A stretch of DNA of 64,000 nt, taken from the NCBI RefSeq assembly GCF_038561935.1, contig NZ_CP102770.1, positions 3,224,001 to 3,288,000 on the forward strand, written 5' to 3'. Made by a program: the position numbers and the translations under genes. The notes beneath the pieces were generated by a model, which had not been told where the DNA came from, searched no databases, and was given only the letters and a program-made list of their open reading frames with translations. Below, piece by piece: positions 18,075 through 26,734 of the stretch (positions within the stretch are counted from its first letter, which is position 1; each line of letters begins with the position of its first letter). Source of the DNA: Myxococcus stipitatus (lineage in GTDB: Bacteria > Myxococcota > Myxococcia > Myxococcales > Myxococcaceae).

Positions 18075-20182
18075 GGATGGCTGACGACCACGAGGGCCTT
18101 GGCGTGGTTGAGCACGCAGCGCTGCGCGACCCGCATGGTCTCGGGGTCGAGGGAGGCGAAGCTCTCGTCGAGGATGACCAGCTCGACCCCCTGCAGCAGC
18201 GTGCGCGCGATGTAGAGCCGGCTCTTCTCGCCGTGGGAGAGCTGCCAGCCGGTCTCGCCAATCATCTCCTCGAGGCCGGCGGGCATCTTGGCGACGAGCT
18301 CGTCCAGCCCGAGCTCCTTGCACAGCGCGGCGGCCTTCGCCCGCAGCTCGGGCGAGGTCGGCCACTCGCGCCCGAGCAGGAGGTTGTACGCGAAGCTGCC
18401 GGACAGGACGTGGTTCTCATGGAACTGCGGTGCGGCGGTGATGCGCTTGCGCCAGCCGGAGGCACCGAACGTCGCGCGGTCCAGCGCATGCAGCAGCATC
18501 ACGCCGCCCTGGGGCGTCCGCATGCCCGTGAGCAGCGAGACCAGCGTCGACTTGCCACCGCCGGACGGGCCCTCCAGCAGGATGCGGTCGCCCTGGGCAA
18601 TCTGGAACGAGCAGTTCTCGAGCACCGGGCGGGTGCGCGCGTCGTGGCGGAAGGTCACGCCCCGCGCCTCGATGAGGGTGGCGCCTGCGGCGTCGGTGGG
18701 CTTGCCTCCCTCCATCTCGAGAGGGACCTTCGATTCGAGCTCGGGGCGGCCCACCGCGAGCAGCAGGTCGCGAATCTGCTCGAACGACACCGCGGCCTGG
18801 GAGACCTGCTGGAAGAAGACTGCGACCTCGTCGAAGGCGCGCAGCGCGAGCAAGACGCCGCCCACGGACACCGCCAGCGCGCTGGCATCGGCCGTGCCGC
18901 TGCTGAACGCCGGCAGCAAGGTGAGCAGCGCGAGCACCAACCAGCCGTCGCGCAGGAGCGCGGTGAGCTGCATGGTCCGGCGGTCCATGACCTTCGAGAT
19001 CTCGGAGTAGGCGCTCAGGCGGACGTCTTCGCCATCATGCCAGCGCTCGAGCGGGAGCTGCGCCAGCCGCGTTCGATGGCCCAGCATGCGCTCGAGCAGG
19101 TCGTGGGTGATCTCGACGCGGGAGCTCGACCACTCCCGCTGGACGCGGTAGTGACGGCGCGCGAGGACGAACGCGACCCCGACCCACAGGACGAGCACCG
19201 TCGCCTGGAGCCACCCGCCCGCGCCGAGCACGAGGATGGCGCCCGCCAGGAACAGGTCGACGAGCGACAACACCGCGAGCAGGGCGCCGCCGACCGCGAG
19301 CTGCTCGACGACCTCGGACTCGGCGACGCGGCCGAAGTGGCGGCCGATGCCGTCGAGCCGCACCTCGTCGGGGGTCAGCTTGAGGGTGCCCGCGAGCAGC
19401 TGCTGCTTCAGCAGCGTTCCCAGGCGGATCGAGAACACGCCCTGCCACCACACCTCGAGCATGCGCAGCGGAATCGCGCAGGCAATCACGGCGATCCACC
19501 CCAGGAACCAGCCGGTCTCGAGGTGGGCCTGGAGCGCGGCGCGACCGAGCAACCAGAACGAGCCCGCCAGCACCAGCGAGAGGAGTGTGTGGCTCACGAG
19601 GATGCCGGCGGCGAGCGACGGGATGTCGCCGAGCAGCGCCCGCCGGCTCGCGGTGCGCCGGGGGCGCATGATCCATCCGGTGCGCAGCTGCGCCTGGCCG
19701 AGCCGCTGCAGCAGCATCTTGGAGCGGGCGCGCTCACGCGCACGGGGCGACATCTCCACGCCGGCGAGCAGCTGGTCCACCTCGGCGACAGTGGCTTCCT
19801 GCTCTTCGCGCAGGAGCGTGAGCGCGAGCTTCATCGGGACAGAAGCCGCCGTGCCGTCGCGCGTGAGCAGGCGCAGCTTCCCGCGCCGCGTCCCCAGCAG
19901 CACCAGATAGGAGGGGACGCCGTCTCGCCGGACCTGGAGGATGCAGGGCGCGGCGCGTTCGAGGACGTCGGGCAGCTCGTGGTAGAGCGGGGTGATGGGC
20001 TCGAGCTCCACGCCGAGCCGATCTCCGAGCGCGAACATCCAGACCCGGCTCGGCTCGACGGCCGCCGCGGGCGGAGCAATCTCTCCGGCGGTCCTGCCAT
20101 AGCCCTGCTTCTGCGCCAGCTGCTCCAGCGCGTCGGGCAGTTGCTCGACCGGCCACAACAGCTCGGAGGGCGAGCGCGTCAT
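18071..20182 (-). CDS. NHLM-type second ABC transporter (degenerate N-terminal domain)
   Basis: A 703-residue permease-ATPase fusion. Residues 1-170 are a non-catalytic domain in which CILQVRRDGVPSYLVLLG lines up loosely with the His region of C39 peptidases but lacks Cys and His. About six membrane helices follow (starting near LVSHTLLSLVLAGSFWLLG), then the nucleotide-binding domain: Walker A GPSGGGKST, an unusual signature LSHGEKSRLYIARTLL, Walker B LVILDES. The protein stops right after the switch His (VVVSHP). The ATG at 20182 overlaps the stop of the C39 transporter gene; a longer upstream frame reading is rejected. It probably pairs with that transporter. Confidence 0.88.
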   Translation of the reverse strand: MTRSPSELLWPVEQLPDALEQLAQKQGYGRTAGEIAPPAAAVEPSRVWMFALGDRLGVELEPITPLYHELPDVLERAAPCILQVRRDGVPSYLVLLGTRRGKLRLLTRDGTAASVPMKLALTLLREEQEATVAEVDQLLAGVEMSPRARERARSKMLLQRLGQAQLRTGWIMRPRRTASRRALLGDIPSLAAGILVSHTLLSLVLAGSFWLLGRAALQAHLETGWFLGWIAVIACAIPLRMLEVWWQGVFSIRLGTLLKQQLLAGTLKLTPDEVRLDGIGRHFGRVAESEVVEQLAVGGALLAVLSLVDLFLAGAILVLGAGGWLQATVLVLWVGVAFVLARRHYRVQREWSSSRVEITHDLLERMLGHRTRLAQLPLERWHDGEDVRLSAYSEISKVMDRRTMQLTALLRDGWLVLALLTLLPAFSSGTADASALAVSVGGVLLALRAFDEVAVFFQQVSQAAVSFEQIRDLLLAVGRPELESKVPLEMEGGKPTDAAGATLIEARGVTFRHDARTRPVLENCSFQIAQGDRILLEGPSGGGKSTLVSLLTGMRTPQGGVMLLHALDRATFGASGWRKRITAAPQFHENHVLSGSFAYNLLLGREWPTSPELRAKAAALCKELGLDELVAKMPAGLEEMIGETGWQLSHGEKSRLYIARTLLQGVELVILDESFASLDPETMRVAQRCVLNHAKALVVVSHP

Positions 20183-22908
20183 CCCACCAGCTCCAACCCA
20201 CCCGCGGCGGGCTTCTCGGCCGGCTTCTCCACCGGCTTCGGCTCGGGCCGCTCCACCAGCTGGCCGTCGGAGAGCCACCAGTGGCGCCAGCGCCCACCTC
20301 CCCAGAGCAGCGTGCGGTTCTCCTGGTCGGCGCGAAGCAGCTCGGCGTATCGCGATTCCTTGTTCGCGAGCAGCTCCTTCGGCGACCCGTTCTCGAGGAT
20401 GCGTCCGTTCTCGACCACGAGCACGCGGTCGAACTCCTGGGTGTGCTCGACGTCGTGGGTGACACAGAAGAGGGTGATGTCCGCCCAGAGCCGCCGGGAC
20501 TCGGCGAGGAGCCGCGCGCGCCGGTCCCGGTCAAGACCTCGGAAGGGCTCGTCGAGGATGGCCAGGCGCACGCCGGAGCGAAGCATCGCCCGCGCCAGTC
20601 GCACGCGCTGACCCTGGCCGCCCGAGACCAGCCCGCCACCTTCGCCCAACGACGTCTGCAGCCCGGCTGGAAGCGCCTCGAGGATGTCGAGCATCTCAGC
20701 GCCCTTGAGCGCCCCCGACAGTGCCCAGCCTTGCGCGCCGTCGTTGCCGTACCGGAGGTTGTCGATGAGGCTCTGGTTCCAGAGGCTGATCGCCGGGTCC
20801 ACCCAGGCCGTCACGCGCCGCAGCCGCTCGACAGCGGCCTGGTCGAGCACCTGCCCGTCGACCTTGATCTCTCCTCGCGCCGGCCGGAGCCAGCCGAGCA
20901 GCAGGCCGACCAGGGTCGACTTGCCCGCGCCGGAGACCCCGACGATGGCCACGTGCTCGCCGGGGGCGATGTTCAAGGACACCTTGTCGAGGATGGTGTG
21001 ACCGCCGCCCTTCACGCGGACCTTCTCCATCACGACGGAGACGCCGCTCGCGGTGTCCGCGGGCGCGACAGGCGCCGGCGCTGGCGCCTCGGGCTGGGCC
21101 CGCGGCTCCTTGATGTCGCCGATGACGTCGAGGAGCCGGCGCACCCGGTTCATCGCGTTCGGGAACGCGCGGCTCAGCACCATCAGCCGCTGGCCGAGGA
21201 TGGGGAACCGCAGCGCCCAGTAGACGACCAGCAACACCAGCGAGGCCCGCTCGGTGCCCTCGAGGTACGAATAGACGAGCAGCATGACGAGCCCGTAGCT
21301 CACCAGCATCAGCCCGCCTTCGGACCCGACCGACAGCGTCTGGAGCCAATAGCGCGCCTTGGTCCAGCTGACGAGCAAGGTCTCCTGCGCGCGGCGCAGC
21401 GACCGCTCGGCGCCGTGGATGCGGATGGGCGTGAGCCCGACGAGCGCGTTCAGGGTGAACCCGCTGAGCGCGCCCGCGTGCATCTGCACGCGCAGGTCGG
21501 GCTCGAAGAGCAGCTTCTGCACGATGAGGGGCACCAGCAGCGTGACCGCCGCGAGCGCGAGCACGATGCCCCACGTGTGCGGCGCGGCCCAGATGAGCGC
21601 GGCCGTGAGGCTCAGGACCTCGAGCGACAGGACCAAGGCCTGCGAGAGCAGCATCGGCAGCGACCGCATCGCCTGGATGTTGTGCGTGCGAGACGCCATG
21701 TCGGAGGCGAGCCGGCTCTGGAAGTAGCGGTCCTCCATCTCGGGGAGCTTCTCGAAATACGCCTTCCGCAGCCGCACCTCGAGCCGGCGGCCGATGCCCA
21801 GCAATCCCAATGAGACGGGAATCTGGACGAGCATGAGGCAGAGCGCGACGCCCGCGAGAACCGCCATGCCCGTCGCGCGCTGCGCGAACGTGCCGAGGTC
21901 GCGCCCCAGGTCGAGCACGCCCCGGAGCATCAGCGCTTGCAGGATCCTCCCGAAGGTGGCGAACACCAGTCCCACCGCAATCAGGCCCGGGACGACCCAC
22001 GAATCCTCGCCGCGCAGGCGCAGCAGCGTGCGCGCCGGGCTCACCTGCTTGGCGACGAGCTCCGTGGCCAGGTCGCTCGCGAGCACGGCTTTCGGCGCGT
22101 CTTCGCCTTCGCGCGAGGCCTCGCGCCAACCGCGGACCCGCATCAGCACCGCGCCGGTCATCGACAGCTCGCCGTCCACCTCCGGGTTGGGGCGAACGGA
22201 CCAGTAGGCCGCGGGAATGGGCACCTCGCCGGCCTCGTCCTTCGCCATCATGGATTGCAGCAGCCCCGCCGCCGTCGGGCCTCGCCGGACGGCGCCCGCG
22301 CGAATCATCGCCTCGGACGCCCGGCACGCGGCGTCGAGCCTGGCGAGCGACAGATGGCTGGCATCCTCGAGCGCCCGGGCCACCATCTCCCGCGCCTGCG
22401 TCGCACCCAGGTTCAGCAGGCGGCGCTCGAACGTCGCGACCGCCTCCTCGGACCCGGCCCACTCGCGCCAGCCGGCGGCCGGAACGGACGTGGTGTGCTG
22501 GTACAGGTGGCTCTGCAGCGTCGAGATCCGGGTCCAGTGACGGCCCGCCGCCGGGTCCATGACCTGGATGAAGGGGCCGATGCGATTCCACAGCACGACG
22601 AAGTGCGGCCGTCCTCCCGCGCTGAGCGTGACGATGATGGCGGGGAGCGCCTTGGCTTCCAGGACCGCCACGTGGTCGAGCGGGAGCATCACCTCCTCGG
22701 CGTCGAGCCCGAGCTGGTTGGCGACCTCGTCCAAGGTGACGATGGAGGTGCCGTCGACGTCCGTCTGACACACTTCACGAAGGACGCGATAGTTGAGCTC
22801 GACGCCCATCCCCGCGAACAGGCTCTTGAGCGAAGCGGGGCCGCAGTCCGTCGCCGAGATCTGGATCACCTCGGGAATGATGGAGCGCCGACGCCTGGGG
22901 GGAGTCAT
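20179..22908 (-). CDS. Peptidase C39-containing ABC peptide transporter, cluster 1
   Basis: A 909-residue bacteriocin-type exporter. The C39 domain (residues 10-130) has Gln16, Cys22 (QISATDCGPAS), His102 (RPHFVVLW) and Asp118 (VMDPAAG), a complete cysteine protease site that removes double-glycine leaders. Residues 130-305 are an extra segment (with IPAAYW) not found in ordinary C39 transporters. Six membrane helices follow, then an ATPase domain: GVSGAGKST, LVSGGQGQRVRLARAML, AILDEPF and the switch His in VTHD. It begins 2 bases after the HlyD gene. It likely cleaves and exports the peptide encoded divergently at 24374. Confidence 0.93.
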   Translation of the reverse strand: MTPPRRRRSIIPEVIQISATDCGPASLKSLFAGMGVELNYRVLREVCQTDVDGTSIVTLDEVANQLGLDAEEVMLPLDHVAVLEAKALPAIIVTLSAGGRPHFVVLWNRIGPFIQVMDPAAGRHWTRISTLQSHLYQHTTSVPAAGWREWAGSEEAVATFERRLLNLGATQAREMVARALEDASHLSLARLDAACRASEAMIRAGAVRRGPTAAGLLQSMMAKDEAGEVPIPAAYWSVRPNPEVDGELSMTGAVLMRVRGWREASREGEDAPKAVLASDLATELVAKQVSPARTLLRLRGEDSWVVPGLIAVGLVFATFGRILQALMLRGVLDLGRDLGTFAQRATGMAVLAGVALCLMLVQIPVSLGLLGIGRRLEVRLRKAYFEKLPEMEDRYFQSRLASDMASRTHNIQAMRSLPMLLSQALVLSLEVLSLTAALIWAAPHTWGIVLALAAVTLLVPLIVQKLLFEPDLRVQMHAGALSGFTLNALVGLTPIRIHGAERSLRRAQETLLVSWTKARYWLQTLSVGSEGGLMLVSYGLVMLLVYSYLEGTERASLVLLVVYWALRFPILGQRLMVLSRAFPNAMNRVRRLLDVIGDIKEPRAQPEAPAPAPVAPADTASGVSVVMEKVRVKGGGHTILDKVSLNIAPGEHVAIVGVSGAGKSTLVGLLLGWLRPARGEIKVDGQVLDQAAVERLRRVTAWVDPAISLWNQSLIDNLRYGNDGAQGWALSGALKGAEMLDILEALPAGLQTSLGEGGGLVSGGQGQRVRLARAMLRSGVRLAILDEPFRGLDRDRRARLLAESRRLWADITLFCVTHDVEHTQEFDRVLVVENGRILENGSPKELLANKESRYAELLRADQENRTLLWGGGRWRHWWLSDGQLVERPEPKPVEKPAEKPAAGGLELVG

Positions 22909-22910
22909 GG

Positions 22911-24128
22911 TCAGCGGGCCTCGGCTTCGGGCTGAAACACTGTCACGGGCGGTTCCTCAGGCTGCGGATTCCATTCGCCGATCGACCGCATCAGCAGCGC
23001 GACAGGCGACGCCTGCGCGACCTCCACCTCCACCGACAAGGTCATGCCATGGCGGAGCTGGATGCGAGGGTCGTCCGGCGGGGCGAACTTGAGCTCCACG
23101 CGCACCGTGCCGGGGATGGCCTCGGGCGTGGCGGTCTGGCCGGGCTCGGTCCCGACGGCCGTCACCTTGGCGGGGACCGTCCCGTAGATGGTCATGGGGT
23201 AGCCGTCGAGCTTGAGGCGCGCCGTCTGGCCGGGCTGAATCAGTCCGACGACCTCCTTCGGGAACCGGGCGCGCACCCGCACCTCGGCATTGCTCGCGAC
23301 GATGGTGCCGACCCGCTGCCCATCGGCGATGAACGCTCCCGAGCCGAGCTCCGCCACGTCGACCAGGTGGCCCGTGGCCGGCGCCCGATACAGCTTCCGT
23401 TCGATCTGGTACTCGAGGCGGTCGATGGTGCCCTGGAGGTCCCGAATCCGTCCCTCCGCGGCCAGCGCCTCGCGCTCGAGTCCGAGCAGCTGCGCGGCGA
23501 GGGCTTGACGGCGCACGTCCTGCTCGCGTCGCAGTCGGGTGAGGGCCAGGCTCTGCGCCGTCTGCGCGAAGCTGAGCGCGTCGACATCGGTCTTGCGCTC
23601 GAGCTTCTCCATCTCCGAGACGGCGCCCGTCGGGCTCTTGAGGGCGAGCTCCGCGCGCTCCACCGCGAGCCGGTGCCTGGGCGCGAGCTCCCGCTCCCTC
23701 CCCAGCGCTTCCTGGACCGCGACCTCATCCACCCGCGCCGTCAAAGCCGCCTCTTCGCGCTTGTTGGTGATCTGCTTGCGGATGATGGCGAGCTCCTTCT
23801 CGGTCGCGGCGAGCGTCGCCTGACTCCGCTCGAGCTCGAGGCGCTCGGCCCGTGCGTCGAACTCGATGAGCAGGTCGCCTTCCTTGACCTCCTGGTCGAG
23901 CTTGAGCCGCGAGAGCACGACCCTGCCCGCGCTGGGCGGCTCGATGCGATGGACGGCATTGTGTGGCTCGATCCGGGCCTGTGAGCTGGCCTTGACGAGC
24001 GGGACCTTGGCGAACAGCGACCAGGCGATGAGCCCGCCTGCGCACAACACCATCAGAGCGACGAACACGAGGCGCGTGTCCGACTCGTAATTCAGGGAAC
24101 GAAGGGTTCGCTCGAATGGATATGCCAT
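22911..24128 (-). CDS. HlyD-family periplasmic adaptor, cluster 1
   Basis: A 405-residue membrane fusion protein beginning MAYPFERTLRSLN. One N-terminal membrane anchor (LVFVALMVLCAGGLIAWSLF) is followed by a split lipoyl domain (AGRVVLSRLKLDQEVKEGDL and YRAPATGHLVDVAELG), a long coiled-coil hairpin with many Leu/Glu heptads (ALERSQATLAATEKELA region) and a beta-barrel domain. It links the inner-membrane ABC pair to the outer-membrane duct. It is the first gene of the minus-strand operon of six. A GTG at 24182 would add 18 residues; the ATG is preferred, as the paralogue aligns from FPRTLRAL. Confidence 0.88.
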   Translation of the reverse strand: MAYPFERTLRSLNYESDTRLVFVALMVLCAGGLIAWSLFAKVPLVKASSQARIEPHNAVHRIEPPSAGRVVLSRLKLDQEVKEGDLLIEFDARAERLELERSQATLAATEKELAIIRKQITNKREEAALTARVDEVAVQEALGRERELAPRHRLAVERAELALKSPTGAVSEMEKLERKTDVDALSFAQTAQSLALTRLRREQDVRRQALAAQLLGLEREALAAEGRIRDLQGTIDRLEYQIERKLYRAPATGHLVDVAELGSGAFIADGQRVGTIVASNAEVRVRARFPKEVVGLIQPGQTARLKLDGYPMTIYGTVPAKVTAVGTEPGQTATPEAIPGTVRVELKFAPPDDPRIQLRHGMTLSVEVEVAQASPVALLMRSIGEWNPQPEEPPVTVFQPEAEAR

Positions 24129-24321
24129 GGTCCGCGAGCAAAAGTCGCCTTGATGGTCGCGCCGTGTCAACACCTCGGCCACGGGTTTTGTGATTCGCTC
24201 TCACATTGCCTGATGACGGGCGACTCGATGCGACGCGGGACTTTCGTCCACATCGCAGCCAGGCATCCCAATGTGTCGCAATGCGTCGCACACTGGAACA
24301 GCAATTTGTTTCGCCCCTGAC

Positions 24322-24351
24322 TTGACATCTTATTTTTATCACACGTAGCGT
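24322..24351 (+). promoter_or_regulatory. Probable promoter of the 14-codon peptide gene
   Basis: TTGACA (24322-24327, perfect -35 consensus) lies 18 bases before TAGCGT (24346-24351, a weak -10 with matches at positions 1, 2 and 6). The spacer is strikingly AT-rich for this genome. The peptide ATG is 23 bases downstream, giving a very short leader. Confidence 0.5.
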
Positions 24352-24373
24352 ACGTCTTGAAAGGAGGCACGAC

Positions 24374-24418
24374 ATGAAGATCAAGCTCCACGTCCGCGGC
24401 GGCCCCAAGGCTCGCTAG
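24374..24418 (+). CDS. Putative 14-residue precursor peptide, cluster 1
   Basis: ATG 24374 to TAG 24416-24418 encodes MKIKLHVRGGPKAR. A perfect AAGGAGG (24361-24367) lies 6 bases before the ATG. It matches the start of the three cluster 2 peptides at I3, K4, V7, R8, G9, G10 and P11. If the cluster 1 C39 domain cuts after the Gly-Gly, with Val at -4, the product would be only PKAR; alternatively this is a precursor truncated by a stop codon, since reading through the TAG gives LSCSLTP. A hairpin terminator follows 57 bases later, so the transcript is tiny. It is divergent from the HlyD start. Confidence 0.65.
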   Translation: MKIKLHVRGGPKAR

Positions 24419-24475
24419 TTGTCATGCAGTTTGACGCCAGCTGTTGAGGCTGGTCGTCCCTCGTTTCAGCTGACC

Positions 24476-24514
24476 AGAGGGGGGTTGATGGGGATCCACA
24501 TCAACCCCTCCTCT
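24476..24514 (+). terminator. Terminator of the 14-codon peptide gene
   Basis: AGAGG plus GGGGTTGATG (24476-24490) pairs with CATCAACCCC (24499-24508) and, after a one-base bulge, CCTCT (24510-24514). The 8-base loop and the 10-bp inner stem make a stable hairpin, followed by CATTTCTGG. Confidence 0.7.
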
Positions 24515-25060
24515 CATTTCTGGCAACGTCTTGGGTTGGAACCGGATGTGCCAGGGCTCTTCTGGGGGAGTGAATCGGGCTGCTTGGGATGACCAGGCCC
24601 ATCCTCCGACCCGCTGAGTCAGTCACTCTCCGCGAGTACCTTGGCAAAGCGATTCTAGAGGGCTCTGATAGCAGCGGCCATCGCTGTCTGGGTCTGGCGT
24701 CTGCTCGTCCAATCCGGGTGCGGGCGTTGTCTGAATCGTCTGTCCAGGCCTTGGCGGGTGAGCCCGCTGATTTCAATCGCTCGCCTGTTGAGCCACCGGG
24801 CGTGATTGGGAATCAAGTGAAATTCCAGCGTCGTCAGAATCCCCCCAGGTGGCCCGCGGCGGCGCCACGAGGGTCGTGCGTTCCACGTAGACGCCGAGCG
24901 CGTCCTGGCGGAACGCGCCACGGGGTCCTCGGACGAAGGTCGCTGGCGGCATCGCGGGAGACTTCCCGTCAGGTCGGTTGTATCCGGCTGGGTTGAGACA
25001 TCCTGGCGCGTCGTTTGCTCTTGGCCTCCATCCTGAGTTGTCGCGAGGAGGAGGAACACC
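24515..25060. other. Gene-poor gap between cluster 1 and the collagen-like gene
   Basis: Apart from the transposase remnant at 24655-24843, no credible gene is seen in either strand. Open frames here lack ribosome sites and family motifs. The last 25 bases contain the AGGAGGAGG ribosome site of the collagen-like gene. Confidence 0.6.
24655..24843 (-). pseudogene. Remnant of an IS630-family transposase C-terminus
   Basis: A minus-strand frame here reads TTLEFHLIPNHARWLN and then EISGLTRQGLDRRFRQ. This resembles the C-terminal catalytic block of IS630 transposases (consensus FHYTPKHGSWLN, then EIEISVLSRQCLDRR). The Glu expected a few residues after WLN is Ala here, and the frame then drifts away from the family and runs to a stop. 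No start or DDE N-terminal part is seen. This is a decayed insertion-sequence fragment in the gap between cluster 1 and the collagen-like gene; no terminal inverted repeats were recognised. Confidence 0.5.
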
Positions 25061-26713
25061 ATGGCTCAAGTGAACTGGCGATATCCCGGGGTGGGGCGGG
25101 GGCTGCTTCGCGCCCTACCGATGGCGACCCTCCTGGTGCTGTCGGCCTGTGAGGAAGGGACGCAGGGGACCCCCGGGCCGCAGGGGCAGCAAGGGCCCAA
25201 GGGGGACACGGGCGAACCAGGCCCCGTCGGCGCGCAGGGACCACAAGGCCCGGCGGGCCCCGCCGGTGGCCCCCAGGGCGAGGCGGGAAGGAACGCGGTG
25301 GCTCGCACCACGCCCGAGGCCATGGGGGCCCACTGCGCCCTGGGAGGCGTGAAGCTCGAGGCCGGCGTCGATGATGACGGTGACGGTGTTCTGGACGACG
25401 CCGAGGTGGAGACCACCAGCTATGCCTGCGGTGGCCCGCAGGGGCCCCAGGGGACGCAGGGAGCCCAGGGGGCCCAAGGCATTCCTGGTCCTCCGGGCGC
25501 CCCGGGCCCCCGCGGCGACACGGGGCCCGCGGGCGCGGCGGGGCTGCATGCGCTGTCGGCGACGGCCACGGAGCCCGTGGGCAGCAACTGCCCCACCGGA
25601 GGTGTGCGACTCCAGTTCGGTCTGGACACCAATGGCAACGGTACCCTGGACACAGGAGAGGTGAACGCGCCGCTGACGCGCTACGTGTGCGGCGGCGCGC
25701 AGGGGCCGCAGGGCGTGCCGGGACCTCCGGGCTCCACGGGCGCGACGGGGGCCACGGGGGCGACCGGGGCCACGGGAGCGAAGGGCGACCCGGGCCCGCC
25801 GGGCACGACGGGCATCTACGGTGATGGGTCCTCGGGGGCGTGGAACCTCGTGACCCAGACCGACCTGACGACGGCCTCGGGCTACAACAACCTCGTCGCC
25901 CAGGGGCGGCAGACGCTGCAGTTCACGACCTTGACCATCTCGTCGACGCTCATCGTGCCCAGTGGCACGGTCATCCGGACGACGGGCGACTTCACCATCA
26001 CGCCCACCGGCACCATCATCGTCGACCAGTCGTCCTCCGATAGCGGCGCGGGGCCCGCGGAGGCGGGCGTGGCGCGCATCCCCGCGAGCGAGCCTGCGGG
26101 TGGACTCGGGCTGCAACCGTTCCAGGCCGCTCAGCTGCGGCCGGGCATCAAGGGCGGTGGTTCCGGGGCGAAGGCCTCGTCGGCCGCCGGGGGAGACGGT
26201 GGCGGCACGCTCACCATCTTCGCGCAGGGCACGGTCCGCATCCAGGGCGGGGGGTCCATCCATGCCAACGGTGACTCGGGAACCTCCGCCGCGGACGGCG
26301 CCAACGTGCCGGGCGGTGGTGGCGGTGGAGGGGGCATCGTCGTCATCGTCGGCAAGACGGCCATCAACATCGGCGGCATGGTGTACGCGGTGGGCGCCAA
26401 CGGCGGGGCGGGAGACAACACGGGCAACCCGAGCCCGGGCAAGGGCGGAGGTGGTGGCGGAGGTGGCGGCATCGTCAGCCTGTTCTCCTCGGCGCCCATC
26501 ACGCTGACGGGCGCGCCCAACGTGAGCGGGGGCGCCGCGGGCAGCTCGGAGGGGCCGACGGGCGCCAGCACCGCGACCCTCGCGGGCGGCGGCGGCGGCG
26601 CGTCGGGTGGCAACGGGGGCTCCGGCGGCGCCACGGGCCTCGCGTCCTCGGCGGGCACGGCCGGCTACGTCTTCCAGACGGTCACGCCGCTTCCGGAGAA
26701 CCTCTTCCTCTAG
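25061..26713 (+). CDS. Collagen-like, glycine-rich lipoprotein
   Basis: A 550-residue secreted protein with a lipoprotein signal ending LLVLSAC near residue 31. Three Gly-X-Y collagen-type blocks (about residues 36-75, 124-160 and 208-245, e.g. [10 protein letters not shown] and [19 protein letters not shown]) alternate with two copies of a Cys-containing unit resembling an EF-hand loop ([22 protein letters not shown] and [13 protein letters not shown]). The C-terminal half is Gly-rich with beta-helix-like segments ([18 protein letters not shown]). AGGAGGAGG precedes the ATG. It is expected on the cell surface as a fibrous or adhesive protein; it has no evident link to the peptide clusters. 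Confidence 0.85.
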   Translation: MAQVNWRYPGVGRGLLRALPMATLLVLSACEEGTQGTPGPQGQQGPKGDTGEPGPVGAQGPQGPAGPAGGPQGEAGRNAVARTTPEAMGAHCALGGVKLEAGVDDDGDGVLDDAEVETTSYACGGPQGPQGTQGAQGAQGIPGPPGAPGPRGDTGPAGAAGLHALSATATEPVGSNCPTGGVRLQFGLDTNGNGTLDTGEVNAPLTRYVCGGAQGPQGVPGPPGSTGATGATGATGATGAKGDPGPPGTTGIYGDGSSGAWNLVTQTDLTTASGYNNLVAQGRQTLQFTTLTISSTLIVPSGTVIRTTGDFTITPTGTIIVDQSSSDSGAGPAEAGVARIPASEPAGGLGLQPFQAAQLRPGIKGGGSGAKASSAAGGDGGGTLTIFAQGTVRIQGGGSIHANGDSGTSAADGANVPGGGGGGGGIVVIVGKTAINIGGMVYAVGANGGAGDNTGNPSPGKGGGGGGGGGIVSLFSSAPITLTGAPNVSGGAAGSSEGPTGASTATLAGGGGGASGGNGGSGGATGLASSAGTAGYVFQTVTPLPENLFL

Positions 26714-26734
26714 GGCGCGTCCACGCCTCCTCGC

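Noticed and set aside
24424..24447. A 7-codon ORF MQFDASC between the cluster 1 peptide and its terminator
   Set aside because: No ribosome site, no similarity to the other peptides.
24589..24996. Plus-strand open frame in the gap downstream of cluster 1
   Set aside because: No ribosome site or motif; overlaps the better supported transposase remnant on the other strand.
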